A stretch of DNA of 64,000 bases. Origin: Aldehydirespirator sp965204875 (GTDB taxonomy: Bacteria; Actinomycetota; Acidimicrobiia; Acidimicrobiales; Aldehydirespiratoraceae). The stretch is from positions 1,054,001 to 1,118,000 of the forward strand of contig OZ242020.1 in the NCBI GenBank assembly GCA_965204875.1. The letters run 5' to 3'. Made by a program: the position numbers and the translations under genes. The notes beneath the pieces were generated by a model. The model was given only the letters and a program-made list of their open reading frames with translations. It was not told the DNA's origin and did not search any database. Below are positions 9,001 through 17,957 of the stretch, piece after piece (position 1 is the first letter of the stretch; each line of letters starts with the position of its first letter).

Positions 9001-9455
9001 GCCTGGAGGCGTCGGCGCGCGCTCAAGCCATGGCCGAGGGTGTGCCGGGCAGGGCGGCGGCAGTGGCTGCGATGGTCCGGGGCGCCTTGGACACCGACGT
9101 CGCTCGCGAGGCCGGACGTGCCGAGTGCTGGCGGGAGCTGTTCGTGGCCGCGCCCTTCGGTGACTGCCTGCTGGAGGGCTACATCGATCTCGTCTACCGC
9201 GGCGGTAAGGGTCTGGTGGTGGTCGACTGGAAGACCGACACAGTGGCCGGTGACGACGCCGTGGCTGCCAGGCTTGCCCGCTACCGCCTCCAGGGAGCGG
9301 CCTACGCGGCCGCGCTGGAGGCGGTCACCGGCGAGCGGGTGGCGCGCATGGTGTTCGTGTTCCTCGACCCTTCCGGTGCTGTGGAGGTCGAGCTACCGAA
9401 CCTGCGCGAGTCCATTGAGGAAGCTGCCGGAGCGGTCGCCGCGCTCAACGACTGA
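6009..9455 (+). CDS. addA: AddA-like UvrD-family helicase with C-terminal nuclease domain
   Basis: 1148 residues. All superfamily 1A helicase motifs are visible in order: Walker A GAGSGKTT near 31-38; motif II LLLDESQDTDPIQ near 373; motif III GDAKQSIYRFRRAD near 418; motif V TIHGAKGLQF near 764; motif VI LLYVACTRARDHL near 834. A second PD-(D/E)XK nuclease domain ends the protein (LLEGYIDLVY, VVDWKTD near 1071). It should be the motor subunit of the AddAB complex in the cytoplasm, unwinding and degrading double-strand ends. GTG start overlaps the stop of the mini-ORF from the preceding duplication. The two nuclease domains with one active motor resemble AddAB more than mycobacterial AdnAB, where both subunits keep Walker A. 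Confidence 0.9.
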   Translation: MTTAPGAPLGDSEARDTIVTGLDRTLFVDAGAGSGKTTALVGRALALVGAGVAMEHIAAITFTEKAAAELRDRIRRDLEQAASGSSQVAGIDAETAVAALQQLDGAAVGTLHSFAQRILAEHPTEAGLPPSVEVIDEIGSQIEFDDRWRGFVENLLDNPAAGASLLVLELSKAGIDRMRGLAVKLNENWDLAEEHIDRSADPPDLDAPGATDTAAVKAALAAAMAHRADCCDDSDGLAQKLESMRQSAIGLDSDDGLSRLAAVATLRAAAKASVPNGTSSKDNWHGRGKITQVRNAVKEVAAACDEVLDPVTQAALEHIVALLATETLNAAEQRRRDGRLEFQDLLVRARRLLRDSERGPGVRAALRDRYRRLLLDESQDTDPIQVELAALIACGDEHVGDTPWHDLDPRPGCLFLVGDAKQSIYRFRRADIATFLRAGRYVQRQPDGERLELFTNFRSTAPVIDWVNRVFGRVITADGESQPAYIPLTGVREAAAWGPGVALLGTEPVPDADDGTRPNAAKLRQVEGTAVASAVAAALEEGWHVWDADHPDGACWRAARPGDIAILLPSRLSLEALEDALDDFDVSYRAETSTLVYCTREVRDLLLAAQAVSDPTDELALVAALRSPLYGCGDDDLAHWKLGRGGRFSLLAPPVPDADDRHPVAAGIAHLRALHDARRWLSPSQLLERIIAERAVLETAVATGRPRDVWRRMRFVLDQARAWSDAGGVGLRPYLRWARLQGAENARVTETVLPETDDDSVRILTIHGAKGLQFPITVVSGTSSQMKGPTRGPSIAFPPGMPPVARLNAQVTSEGYEQWQPIDEIMDRNERRRLLYVACTRARDHLVVSLHRKQERDTQERNKKPKGTLAAELSDAMQKEAGTETLDAETLAAARLGIALEPQAPAPRTAGAAADTARLPPRSEWLAEREAALAAAHRRTVISATGLALAAASGTDPALLKDQPDAESPPWNKGRYGTAVGRAVHGVLQTIDLRTGAGLEASARAQAMAEGVPGRAAAVAAMVRGALDTDVAREAGRAECWRELFVAAPFGDCLLEGYIDLVYRGGKGLVVVDWKTDTVAGDDAVAARLARYRLQGAAYAAALEAVTGERVARMVFVFLDPSGAVEVELPNLRESIEEAAGAVAALND

Positions 9456-9576
9456 GCCGCTCGCTGAACTCGGCGACGAGAAGCTGCACGGCTGCGGTTG
9501 AGCCCCGGCGCTCGGCTTCGTCGAGGCTGATCCCATCGCGCCCGCCGCCGGATCTGCGGGCTGCTGCCGGCTCCAT
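9445..9576 (-). CDS. Possible 43-residue small ORF
   Basis: In the 150-bp gap between two convergent genes the reverse strand holds an ATG frame encoding an Arg/Glu-rich helical-looking peptide (ending in EFSERLSR). It overlaps the last bases of addA. No ribosome site or -10 box is convincing and I do not recognise the family. Listed only because codon use looks gene-like; it may be chance. Confidence 0.2.
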   Translation of the reverse strand: MEPAAARRSGGGRDGISLDEAERRGSTAAVQLLVAEFSERLSR

Positions 9577-9605
9577 GGAAGGACGGGTTCCGGCGTGCCC
9601 GCGGG

Positions 9606-11112
9606 TCAGCTCTCGGCTGCGAGCGGGTCGGGGTCACCGGGGCGCATCCGCCCCGTGAACAGCACGGCCACCCGCTCGCCGGGCGACACGCCGCCGGCCC
9701 CGGCCCCGTCGTTCGCCTCGCTCAGGGCCAGCAGCCCGCCGAGTCCTGACGCTCCCGTGGGGCAGACCTCGATGCCGGTGTGGAGATGGGCGAGGCGGTG
9801 AGCCTGCCGGAGATCGTCCTCGGAGGCGACCAGGGGCCAGCCGCCGGAGGCCAGCATCGCCTCGACGATGTCGATCCAGTCGTAGGTCACGTCATCGAGG
9901 ATCCCCGACGCGTAGGACACCGGCTCGGCCTCCCACGCCCGCATGTAGCGCTCGGGGTCTTGGCGCAGCTGGTGCACCGTGTCCCGCAGCCGAGCGTCGC
10001 CGACGGGGCCGGTCGCGCCGGCGATCTGGGCGCGCAGCCGGTTGTCCACGGCACCTTGGGCGGTTGCGGAGGCGAACACGATCCGGTCAAGGAAGTAGAG
10101 CCTGTCCCGCCCGCCCCCGGCGAGTTGCTGCGTGCGCAACTCCTGCGCCAGCGTGTCCCAGGCCCGCACCAGCGGATGGTTTCCGTGGGGCTGCACGGCA
10201 TGGATCCTGGGCAGCCGCGCCAGGTCACCTCGCGCCACTGACGCTGCCAGGCCGGTGACCACGGCGGTGGCCAGAGCGCCCCCGCCCACCTGTATGAACA
10301 GGCGGTCGAGACGTGCCGGGCGACCGCCGCCGTGCTCGACGAGGGCGTCGACCATCTCCCAGGCCAGGGTGCGGCCGCCGTCGATGGCGGCCGGGGTCTC
10401 GGTGCCCTGGCAGGAGAACGGCACCGCCCCGGCTTCGATGGCGGCCAGCATCGCGTGGTGGGCCGGATCGCCGGCGACTCCCTGGGAGCGCTCGCAGCGC
10501 AGCACCCTGCCGCCGAGTTCGACGATGCGGGCCACCACAGCGTCGTTGGCCCAGGCCGGCACGTACACGTCGAGGTTCCGGCCCACGGCGCGGGCGACCA
10601 CGGCCGCGGCCAGCGCCGCGTTGCCGCAACTGGCTATGGCATACCGCGGCTGATCAGAACCGCCCGCAACCTGCGACGGCTGCCCGGCATCGCCCGAGGC
10701 ATACGACGGCTGCTCACCGCCGCTGCCGTCGCCTGCGCCGAGCATGGCTGCAGGCCGATGGCCGATATCGCCGTCGCTGTTCGCACCGACCACGGCGGTG
10801 CTGCCACCGCTGGCCGGCATGGCCGAGAGCCGGTGGCCGAGCGCGACGCCGAACAGGTGCCGGGCCTTGTGCGAGCCCGACACGTTGCCCGTCTCGTCCT
10901 TGACCCACAGCTCGGCCACGCCGAGCCCGACCGCCTCGGCCAGAGGCGGTGCCGCCGAGAAGGGCGTGGGCTCGAAGCCGCGGCCCTCGACGCGGGCCAC
11001 AGCATCGTCGAGCGCTCGAATGGCGGCGACCAGCTCCTCAGCGGACACCGTGCCGACCTCCACCAGGCGGTGTGCCTCCAGCCGCGGGGCATAGCGCTCG
11101 AACGTGGAGAGT

Positions 11113-11120
<8 letters not shown>
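9606..11120 (-). CDS. PLP-dependent enzyme, fold type II (second of a tandem pair)
   Basis: 504 residues from the ATG at 11120, which overlaps the end of the upstream gene by 8 bp. GNVSGSHKARHLFG carries the presumed PLP lysine, IASCGNAALAAAVVAR resembles the substrate loop of threonine synthase/threonine dehydratase, and QVGGGALATAV is the glycine-rich phosphate-binding loop. It is probably a cytoplasmic amino-acid lyase or synthase; the substrate is not identifiable. Between the PLP lysine and the substrate loop sits an extra stretch of about 50 Gly/Ser-rich residues built from short duplications, including three exact 30-bp units ending at 10652, 10682 and 10712. A longer open frame to 11378 is inside the upstream gene and is rejected. 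Confidence 0.75.
10623..10712 (-). repeat. 30-bp tandem repeat (3 copies) inside the PLP enzyme
   Basis: The segment ending CGGCTG recurs with exact 30-bp spacing and encodes three diverged decapeptides of the form QPxxxxxxxG. Only the last copy in translation order (QPRYAIASCG) runs into the conserved substrate loop, so the other two are probably insertions derived from it. Confidence 0.75.
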
Positions 11121-12681
<1,561 letters not shown>

Positions 12682-12764
12682 GGCTCAAGTATCGCGCCGC
12701 GGCCGCCCGAGCAGACTCGCGCCGCGATCAGCGCGGGGTCGGAACGGCGCGCGGTGCCGCTGTC

Positions 12765-14342
12765 TCAGATGGCACGGTCTTGGCCCTCCCAGTAGGAGTC
12801 GCGCAGCTTGCGCTTGTAGAGCTTGCCGTTGGGGTCGCGGGGCATCTCGGTGGTGTAGTCCACCGACCGGGGCAGCTTCTGGCGCCCCAGCCGGCCCCGC
12901 AGCCACTCGAGGATCGCCGCGGTGGTGTCGGCGCCCGGCGCCCAGCCGTCGCGCGGTTCCACCACGGCCTTGATCTCCTCGCCGGTGTCGGGGTTGGGCA
13001 CGCCGAACACGGCGGCGTCGCCGACCGCGGGGTGCTGCACCAGCTCGCCCTCGATCTCAGCGGGGTAGACGTTGACACCGCCGACGATGATCATGTCGTT
13101 GGCCCGGTCGTTGAGGAACAGGTAGCCGTCGGCGTCGAGGTAGCCGATGTCGCCCACGGTGAAGAAGCCCCGCAGGCGGCTGGCCTCGGTCTTGGCCGCG
13201 TCGCCCTTGTACTCGAAGATCGCTCCAGGCATCTTCATGTAGACGGTGCCCGACTCTCCCGCCGGCAGGTCGTCGCCCTCGCCGTCCACGACGATCACCT
13301 CGCAGCCAGGCCAGGCCCGCCCCACCGTGCCGGGCCGCTGCAACCACTCCGCAGCCGGCACGACGGTGCCTCCGCCCTCGGTGGCGGCGTAGTACTCCCA
13401 GATGCTGTCGCCCCACCACTCGATCATGCGCCGCTTGGTCTCTACGGGGCACGGCGCGGCGGCGTGGACCATGGCGCGCAGCGACGACACGTCATAGCCC
13501 GCACGCACCTCGTCGGGCAGTTGCAGCAGCCGGTTGAACATGGTGGGCACCATGTGCGAGGTCGTGACCCGGTAGCGCTCGATGCGCTCCAGCGCGCCCT
13601 CGGCCGTCCAGCGGTCCATGAGCACCACGGTGTGGCCCATGTGAAGCGACATGGTCGTCCAGTTGTTGACGGCGGTGTGGTACAGCGGCGCCTGGGTGAG
13701 CTGCACGTTGCCGTCGTGGGGCAGGCTCCCGAACAGCATCAACAGCCGGCCCGCCGTGGCCGCGGCCTCGTCGGGTGGGCGTGGGTCGAGCGCTCGCTTG
13801 ACGCCCTTGGGCCGTCCGGTGGTGCCGGACGTGTAGAACATGTACGACCCGGTGGCCAGTTGCTCGGGTTCGGGCCGCTCGCCGCTGTGGCCGGCGGTCA
13901 GCTCGTCGAAGGGGCGGAAGCCTGCGACCGTGCCGCCCGCGCAGAAGCGGTTCGCCTCGGGGGTGACACGGCCGTCGAGCGCCTTGAGGGCCGTGGCGGC
14001 CTCGTCGCCGAACCGCTCGTGGACGATGAACGCCTTGGTCTCGGCGTCGTTGACGATGTAGCCGATCTCGGCGCCGAGGAAGTGCCAGTTGATCGTGGTC
14101 ACGTACAGGCCGCTCTGGTAGGCGGCCAGACACACGGCGAGTTGCTCGAAGCAGTTGGGCAGCAGGGTGGTGACCTGGTCGCCCTTGCCGAGCCCCGCCT
14201 GGCGCAGGCCGTGCGACACCCGGTTGGTGAGCGCGGCCAGCTCGCCGAAGGTCATCTGCCGGTGCTCGGGATCGACCACGGCAAGTGCGTCGGGGTCGTC
14301 ACGGGCGATGCTCCAGAGTCCCAGAGAGTCGGTGTTCGCCAT
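12765..14342 (-). CDS. AMP-forming acyl-CoA synthetase (ANL superfamily)
   Basis: 525 residues from the ATG at 14342. The ATP-binding P-loop YTSGTTGRPKGVKRA, the YYAATEGG motif, the hinge region FFTVGDIGYLDADGYL and the catalytic lysine end DPNGKLYKRKLRDS are all present. It should activate a carboxylic acid to its CoA ester via an acyl-adenylate. The divergent neighbour is an enoyl-CoA hydratase, which suggests fatty or aromatic acid catabolism. A longer frame to 14834 crosses the 74-bp repeats and the hydratase gene and is rejected. Confidence 0.9.
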   Translation of the reverse strand: MANTDSLGLWSIARDDPDALAVVDPEHRQMTFGELAALTNRVSHGLRQAGLGKGDQVTTLLPNCFEQLAVCLAAYQSGLYVTTINWHFLGAEIGYIVNDAETKAFIVHERFGDEAATALKALDGRVTPEANRFCAGGTVAGFRPFDELTAGHSGERPEPEQLATGSYMFYTSGTTGRPKGVKRALDPRPPDEAAATAGRLLMLFGSLPHDGNVQLTQAPLYHTAVNNWTTMSLHMGHTVVLMDRWTAEGALERIERYRVTTSHMVPTMFNRLLQLPDEVRAGYDVSSLRAMVHAAAPCPVETKRRMIEWWGDSIWEYYAATEGGGTVVPAAEWLQRPGTVGRAWPGCEVIVVDGEGDDLPAGESGTVYMKMPGAIFEYKGDAAKTEASRLRGFFTVGDIGYLDADGYLFLNDRANDMIIVGGVNVYPAEIEGELVQHPAVGDAAVFGVPNPDTGEEIKAVVEPRDGWAPGADTTAAILEWLRGRLGRQKLPRSVDYTTEMPRDPNGKLYKRKLRDSYWEGQDRAI

Positions 14343-14402
14343 GGGCGGCAGTCTGCCAGACCCCGCCGCCACACGGCAGGGTTGGGGGCGGTTGCTTGCG
14401 GA

Positions 14403-14628
14403 TCGCGCATCCCGACCCCGCCCGCAACAGGGTGAGACACCCCCACACACCAGGGTCGGGCGCGACAGCTTCCCGGTCGCGCATCCCGACCCCGCCCGCA
14501 ACAGGGTGAGACACCCCCACACACCAGGGTCGGGCGCGACAGCTTCCCGGTCGCGCAACCGGCGCAGCCCGCAACAGGGTTGGGACACACCCACACACCA
14601 GGGTTGCGGCGCGGTAGCTTGCCGGGCT
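14403..14628. repeat. 74-bp tandem repeat (3 copies) between divergent acyl-CoA genes
   Basis: Copies start at 14403, 14477 and 14551; the first two are nearly identical, the third is diverged and runs into the hydratase start. Each copy carries a version of the hydratase -10 region (CAGCTTCCCGG in copies 1-2, TAGCTTGCCGG in the last), so the promoter/start region has been tandemly copied. No gene is seen in 14343-14628 otherwise. Confidence 0.95.
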
Positions 14629-15459
14629 GTGAGCAGCGAGCGGCAGGTCGACGAGCAGGTGCGCCTCGAGTACCGGGACAAGGTGGCGTGGATCACCATC
14701 GATCGCCCGGAGGCCGGCAACGCCCTCAACCCGCCATGCCGGGACCGCATTCGCGACATCCTCAAGAGCCTGAACACCAGCCACCGGGCGCGCTGCGCGG
14801 TGATCACCGCCAGCGGTGACCGCTTCTTCTGCACTGGCGCCGACCTGCGCCACGCCTACGGATCCGCCAACCGCTCAGAAGATGTGCCCGAGCGCATCGT
14901 GGGCGACGCCCGCCGCATGATGCTCGACGGCCAGCATTCGCTGTTCGCCGCGCTGCTGGACTGCGACGTGCCCGTGATCGCGGCCGTCAACGGCACGGCG
15001 GCGGGCATGGGCGCGCACCTGGCTCTGGCCTGCGACCTCGTGGTGGCAGGCGACCGGGCCAAGTTCGTGGAGGTGTTCGCCCGGCGGGGCCTGGTGCCGG
15101 ACGCGCTCGGCCCCTGGCTGCTGCCGCGCATCATCGGCGTGCGCCGCACCATGGAACTGTTCCTGCTGGCCGAGGACCTGCCCGCAGACTGCGCCCACTC
15201 CTTCGGCCTGGTGAACCGCGTGGTGCCCCACGACCAGGTGCAGGCCACGGCTGCGGAGTGGGCCGAGCGCCTGGCCAGCGGCCCGACCCGCTCGTTCACG
15301 CTGACGAAATGGCTGGTCAACCGCAGCCTCGACACCGACCGGGCCACGATGGCCCATGACGAGGCGGTCGCGGTCGAGCTCAACGCCGCTACCGAGGACT
15401 CGGCCGAGGGCGTGACCGCCTTCGCCCAGCGCCGCCCCCCCAACTGGAAGGGCTACTAA
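14629..15459 (+). CDS. Enoyl-CoA hydratase/isomerase family protein
   Basis: 276 residues, crotonase fold. GDRFFCTGADLRHAYG provides the first oxyanion-hole segment and NGTAAGMGAHLALACDLVVAG the second; the segment VFARRGLVPDALGPWLLPR is the usual catalytic-loop region, but the second acidic residue of true hydratases is not obvious, so isomerase or another crotonase reaction is possible. GTG start has TAGCTT 8 nt upstream (14615-14620), a leaderless arrangement. The last codons and stop (PPNWKGY) are duplicated downstream. Confidence 0.85.
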   Translation: MSSERQVDEQVRLEYRDKVAWITIDRPEAGNALNPPCRDRIRDILKSLNTSHRARCAVITASGDRFFCTGADLRHAYGSANRSEDVPERIVGDARRMMLDGQHSLFAALLDCDVPVIAAVNGTAAGMGAHLALACDLVVAGDRAKFVEVFARRGLVPDALGPWLLPRIIGVRRTMELFLLAEDLPADCAHSFGLVNRVVPHDQVQATAAEWAERLASGPTRSFTLTKWLVNRSLDTDRATMAHDEAVAVELNAATEDSAEGVTAFAQRRPPNWKGY

Positions 15460-15518
15460 GGCAGCCTGCGCGGCGAAGTGCGCCGGCACCACCCCCCCCC
15501 CCAACTGGAAGGGCTACT
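15434..15518 (+). repeat. Duplicated 3' end of the enoyl-CoA hydratase gene (61-bp spacing)
   Basis: The terminal codons for PNWKGY plus stop (CAACTGGAAGGGCTACT) occur at 15441 and again at 15502, each preceded by a C-run. The second copy is outside the gene, so the duplication spans a stop codon. Confidence 0.85.
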
Positions 15519-15595
15519 GACCCAACTCCAGATCGCCGTGCGGGCGCGGCAGCACCTCGCGCAGATACCGTGAGTCGTGCCAGCACGTAGTGCGC

Positions 15596-15675
15596 TGTGC
15601 GCGGAATCTGTGCGCAGTGCGCGAAGGACGTGCATTGTGCGCGGAACCTGTGCGTTGTGCGCGGAAGGCGTGCGC
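15596..15675 (+). repeat. 20-bp repeat, 4 copies, upstream of the AAA ATPase gene
   Basis: Units begin at 15596, 15616, 15636 and 15656 with core TGTGCGCGGAA; copy 2 is diverged. The array ends about 10 bp upstream of the -10 box TATGCT (15686-15691), where a -35 element or an activator site would lie. Confidence 0.8.
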
Positions 15676-15685
15676 GCGCACCGTC

Positions 15686-15691
15686 TATGCT
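15686..15691 (+). promoter_or_regulatory. -10 box, leaderless promoter of the AAA ATPase
   Basis: TATGCT followed by 6 nt and the GTG at 15698, with no Shine-Dalgarno sequence. Confidence 0.55.
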
Positions 15692-15697
15692 GGAACT

Positions 15698-16993
15698 GTG
15701 GCACAACTCCTAGGGTCGGATTCGGTCCCGCATCCGAACCTCTTCACGCCCAGTTTCGGCCAGTCTCCGTATTTCTCGGTTGGGCGAGACCGGATGCTTG
15801 AGGACCTGCATCAGTCCCTCAACACCGGGCCTGACGATGATCGGTTCACCTCCGTGCTGCTCGGGCCACGCGGTTCCGGCAAGACCGTGATGCTGGGGAT
15901 GGTCGAGGACATGACCAGCAGGTCCGGCTGGGTCGTCTTCTCGCTTGATGCCAGCACCTCCGGGATCCATGACAGGATCAGAGAGCAGATCGCTTGGGCG
16001 CAGGAGGAATACGAGACGCTCCCCGATGTGGGCGACCGCCACAAGCAGACGACGACCGCCGCCGGCTTGAAGCTCTGGCCGGCGTCGCTCAGCCGCACAG
16101 TCGTCGAGACCATCGGGACCAAGTGGAGTCTGCGCCGCCAGTTGACGACACTCGCGTCCCACGCGGCCGATCAGGGGACGGCGGTGCTGTTGAGCGTTGA
16201 TGAGATGCATGGCGGCGACCGTGACGAGATGAGGCGCCTGTCGGCCGACCTGCAACACATCACGAGGCGGGCGAAGCTGCCGCTGGCCTTCATGGGGGCT
16301 GGTCTGTCGGACATGCGGCACACGCTGCTCGAGGACAAGAAGATGACCTACTTCCACCGTGGTGGGAAGTTCGACATGCCGCCTCTCACACCCTCGGACT
16401 CGATGCGCTGCCTGCGCAAGACCATCGCCGACGCTGGCGGGGAGATAGAGGATTCGGCATTGCGTGCCCTTGCCGAGGCGGCGGGCGCCCTGCCGTATCG
16501 ACTCCAGCTGCTGGGATATCACGCTTGGGTGATCTCGGGCGCCCCGTTCGACCCGATTGACGATCACGCCGCCGGCGAGGCTGTGATCGAGACAGACCGC
16601 GTGATGGCGGACCGGGTGTACGTCCCAACCTGGCATGACCTGGGCGATACCGAGAGGTCGTTCTTGCGTGCGATCGCCGGCCTGGGAGGGGTAGCCCGAC
16701 CGAGGGACATCGCCAGGCAACTGGAGCAGTCGCCGTCGGCTCTGGCGGACATGGAGCGCCGCCTCGCCAACATCGGCTGCATCACCGTGGGCAGCGACGG
16801 CTCCGTCAGCTTCGGAGACCTAATCAGCCTTGAGGTGGTACAAGGCATCGTCCAGACCGAGGCGCGCTACGACATCGGCGCCGCTCCCCGGTCCACACAG
16901 CCGCCCAGTCCCCGGTGCAACGCCCTAATGCCGGTCGCCAAAGCACGCTGCATCCTGCCCCGCAACCACAAAGGCCGCCACCGGTCGCGCTAG
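15698..16993 (+). CDS. AAA family ATP-binding protein (ORC/STAND-like)
   Basis: 431 residues. Walker A GPRGSGKTVM follows a short N-terminal segment (SPYFSVGRDRMLEDL), Walker B is probably LLSVDEM near residue 168, and a winged-helix-like region follows (RDIARQLEQSPSALADMERRL). The end has paired cysteines (CNAL...CILP) in a basic tail, possibly a small metal knuckle. Such single ATPases are common in actinobacteria; some resemble archaeal Orc/Cdc6-type or STAND ATPases, but the role is unknown. The stop codon lies in a 22-bp tandem duplication. Confidence 0.75.
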   Translation: MAQLLGSDSVPHPNLFTPSFGQSPYFSVGRDRMLEDLHQSLNTGPDDDRFTSVLLGPRGSGKTVMLGMVEDMTSRSGWVVFSLDASTSGIHDRIREQIAWAQEEYETLPDVGDRHKQTTTAAGLKLWPASLSRTVVETIGTKWSLRRQLTTLASHAADQGTAVLLSVDEMHGGDRDEMRRLSADLQHITRRAKLPLAFMGAGLSDMRHTLLEDKKMTYFHRGGKFDMPPLTPSDSMRCLRKTIADAGGEIEDSALRALAEAAGALPYRLQLLGYHAWVISGAPFDPIDDHAAGEAVIETDRVMADRVYVPTWHDLGDTERSFLRAIAGLGGVARPRDIARQLEQSPSALADMERRLANIGCITVGSDGSVSFGDLISLEVVQGIVQTEARYDIGAAPRSTQPPSPRCNALMPVAKARCILPRNHKGRHRSR

Positions 16994-17030
16994 GGACCTG
17001 TCATGCCAGCGCTAGGGACCTGTCATGCCA
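16988..17030. repeat. 22-bp tandem duplication across the stop codon of the AAA ATPase gene
   Basis: CGCTAGGGACCTGTCATGCC starts at 16988 and 17010. The duplicated block contains the TAG stop of the ATPase gene and reaches the 3' end of the convergent doc gene. Confidence 0.95.
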
Positions 17031-17418
17031 CTCGCGTCTCGACCCACGCCACGAAAGTCGCCTCGTCAACTGTGCCAGCAGCTGCGGCCACCATCATCTT
17101 GACCGTGTCGTCACCTTCCGGATCGTCGTCGGGCTCGTTCCAGGTCGCTCCGTTACGTTCGGCCATTTCGACCATTGCAAGAAAGGCAATCCGCTTGTTT
17201 CCATCAAGAAATGGGTGATTTCGGACGAGCCGGTATCCAAGCACGGCGACCTTGCGCGCCAGCCCCGGGTGAAACTCAACACCGTCAAAGGACGCTGCTG
17301 GAGCATGTACCGCAGAGTCGGCGGCATCGGTCCGGCTAGTGCGCCGAAGCACCTCTGGTTCAATGCGCAATACCCATGATCCGATAAACACGATATCGCT
17401 GAGTCCGAGGTAGTTCAC
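17023..17418 (-). CDS. doc: Doc-type Fic family toxin
   Basis: 131 residues. The Fic motif HPFLDGNKRIAF (HxFxDGNKR form) near residue 68 matches Doc, which phosphorylates EF-Tu at the AMPylation site of other Fic proteins. The N-terminal NYLGLSDIVFI and the short length fit Doc. It starts 5 bp after the stop of a ribbon-helix-helix-like antitoxin gene, in the usual antitoxin-toxin order. Confidence 0.9.
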   Translation of the reverse strand: MNYLGLSDIVFIGSWVLRIEPEVLRRTSRTDAADSAVHAPAASFDGVEFHPGLARKVAVLGYRLVRNHPFLDGNKRIAFLAMVEMAERNGATWNEPDDDPEGDDTVKMMVAAAAGTVDEATFVAWVETRVA

Positions 17419-17423
17419 GCTGC

Positions 17424-17642
17424 CTAGCAGGCCAGTCGATCAAGGATCCGCTTGTGGCGTTCCATCGACGCAGCGAGACGCTTCTGGAAGTCAGCATCGG
17501 CCTGACGCGATCGAATGTGGCTCTCAATAGCCTCGCGAACGGCCTCAGACACGCTGACACCATCAACCTCGGCGATGTACTCGAGAACCTCGGCCTGCTC
17601 GCCTGCGAGCCGCAAGGTCATTACCTTCTGAACGTCGGCCAC
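17424..17642 (-). CDS. Antitoxin of the Doc system (ribbon-helix-helix-like)
   Basis: 72 residues from a GTG with a good ribosome site (GGGAGGACACC then GTG). The segment QKVMTLRLAGEQAEVLEYIAE is typical of a ribbon-helix-helix DNA-binding start, followed by a charged helix that would occupy the Fic active site. An upstream in-frame ATG at 17714 lies in the repeat region and is less likely. Two 15-bp direct repeats upstream are candidate autoregulatory sites. Confidence 0.8.
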   Translation of the reverse strand: MADVQKVMTLRLAGEQAEVLEYIAEVDGVSVSEAVREAIESHIRSRQADADFQKRLAASMERHKRILDRLAC

Positions 17643-17688
17643 GGTGTCCTCCCATCTCGATCCCACGTATACTCTACAAGCATAGTGG

Positions 17689-17718
17689 CATGATAGCAAG
17701 ATGCATGATAGCAAGATG
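17689..17718. promoter_or_regulatory. Two 15-bp direct repeats upstream of the antitoxin gene
   Basis: CATGATAGCAAGATG occurs twice back to back. On the reverse strand the block contains TTGCTA and lies just upstream of TATGCT and GTATAC, so it overlaps the presumed promoter and may be the antitoxin operator; it may equally be another boundary duplication. Confidence 0.5.
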
Positions 17719-17778
17719 TCAGCATATCATGCTAGCCCGGCCTTCGCACCCGTTGCGGCCATCACCCTGCGATCGATG

Positions 17779-17957
17779 CACCACCACGATGTAGGAAGCT
17801 GCGCAGACCGTAGGCGGCACCAACCTCGTTCTCGGTGGAATCGCGCACCACGATGGCGGGCCACCACTCCTCGCTGAACCAGGCCGAGGGCGGGTAGTTG
17901 GGTCGGTCGGCCTTCACCGCAATGCTCACAGCTATCACCTGGACCCCGGCGGGCAGC
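17779..17957 (-). pseudogene. Fragment of a thioredoxin-like gene, copy of 32569-32750
   Basis: About 180 bp match the thioredoxin-like gene further right: shared blocks include AAGCTGCGCAGACCGTAGGC, TGAACCAGGCCGAGGGCGGG and CCCCGGCGGGCAG, in the same order and orientation. By eye the identity is above 80%. A 2-base deletion (GTAGGAAG versus GTAGGGGAAG) breaks the frame, and neither the CPHC active site nor the ends are present. It is a non-functional relic in the gap between the Doc locus and the methyltransferase gene. Confidence 0.85.

Noticed and set aside
14343..14628. Possible small gene in the 74-bp repeats
   Set aside because: Open frames only follow from repetition of a promoter/start segment; no ribosome site and no independent coding pattern.
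15596..15675. 20-bp repeats read as a CRISPR or integron-like array
   Set aside because: Too short, contiguous and diverged; no cas or integrase gene.
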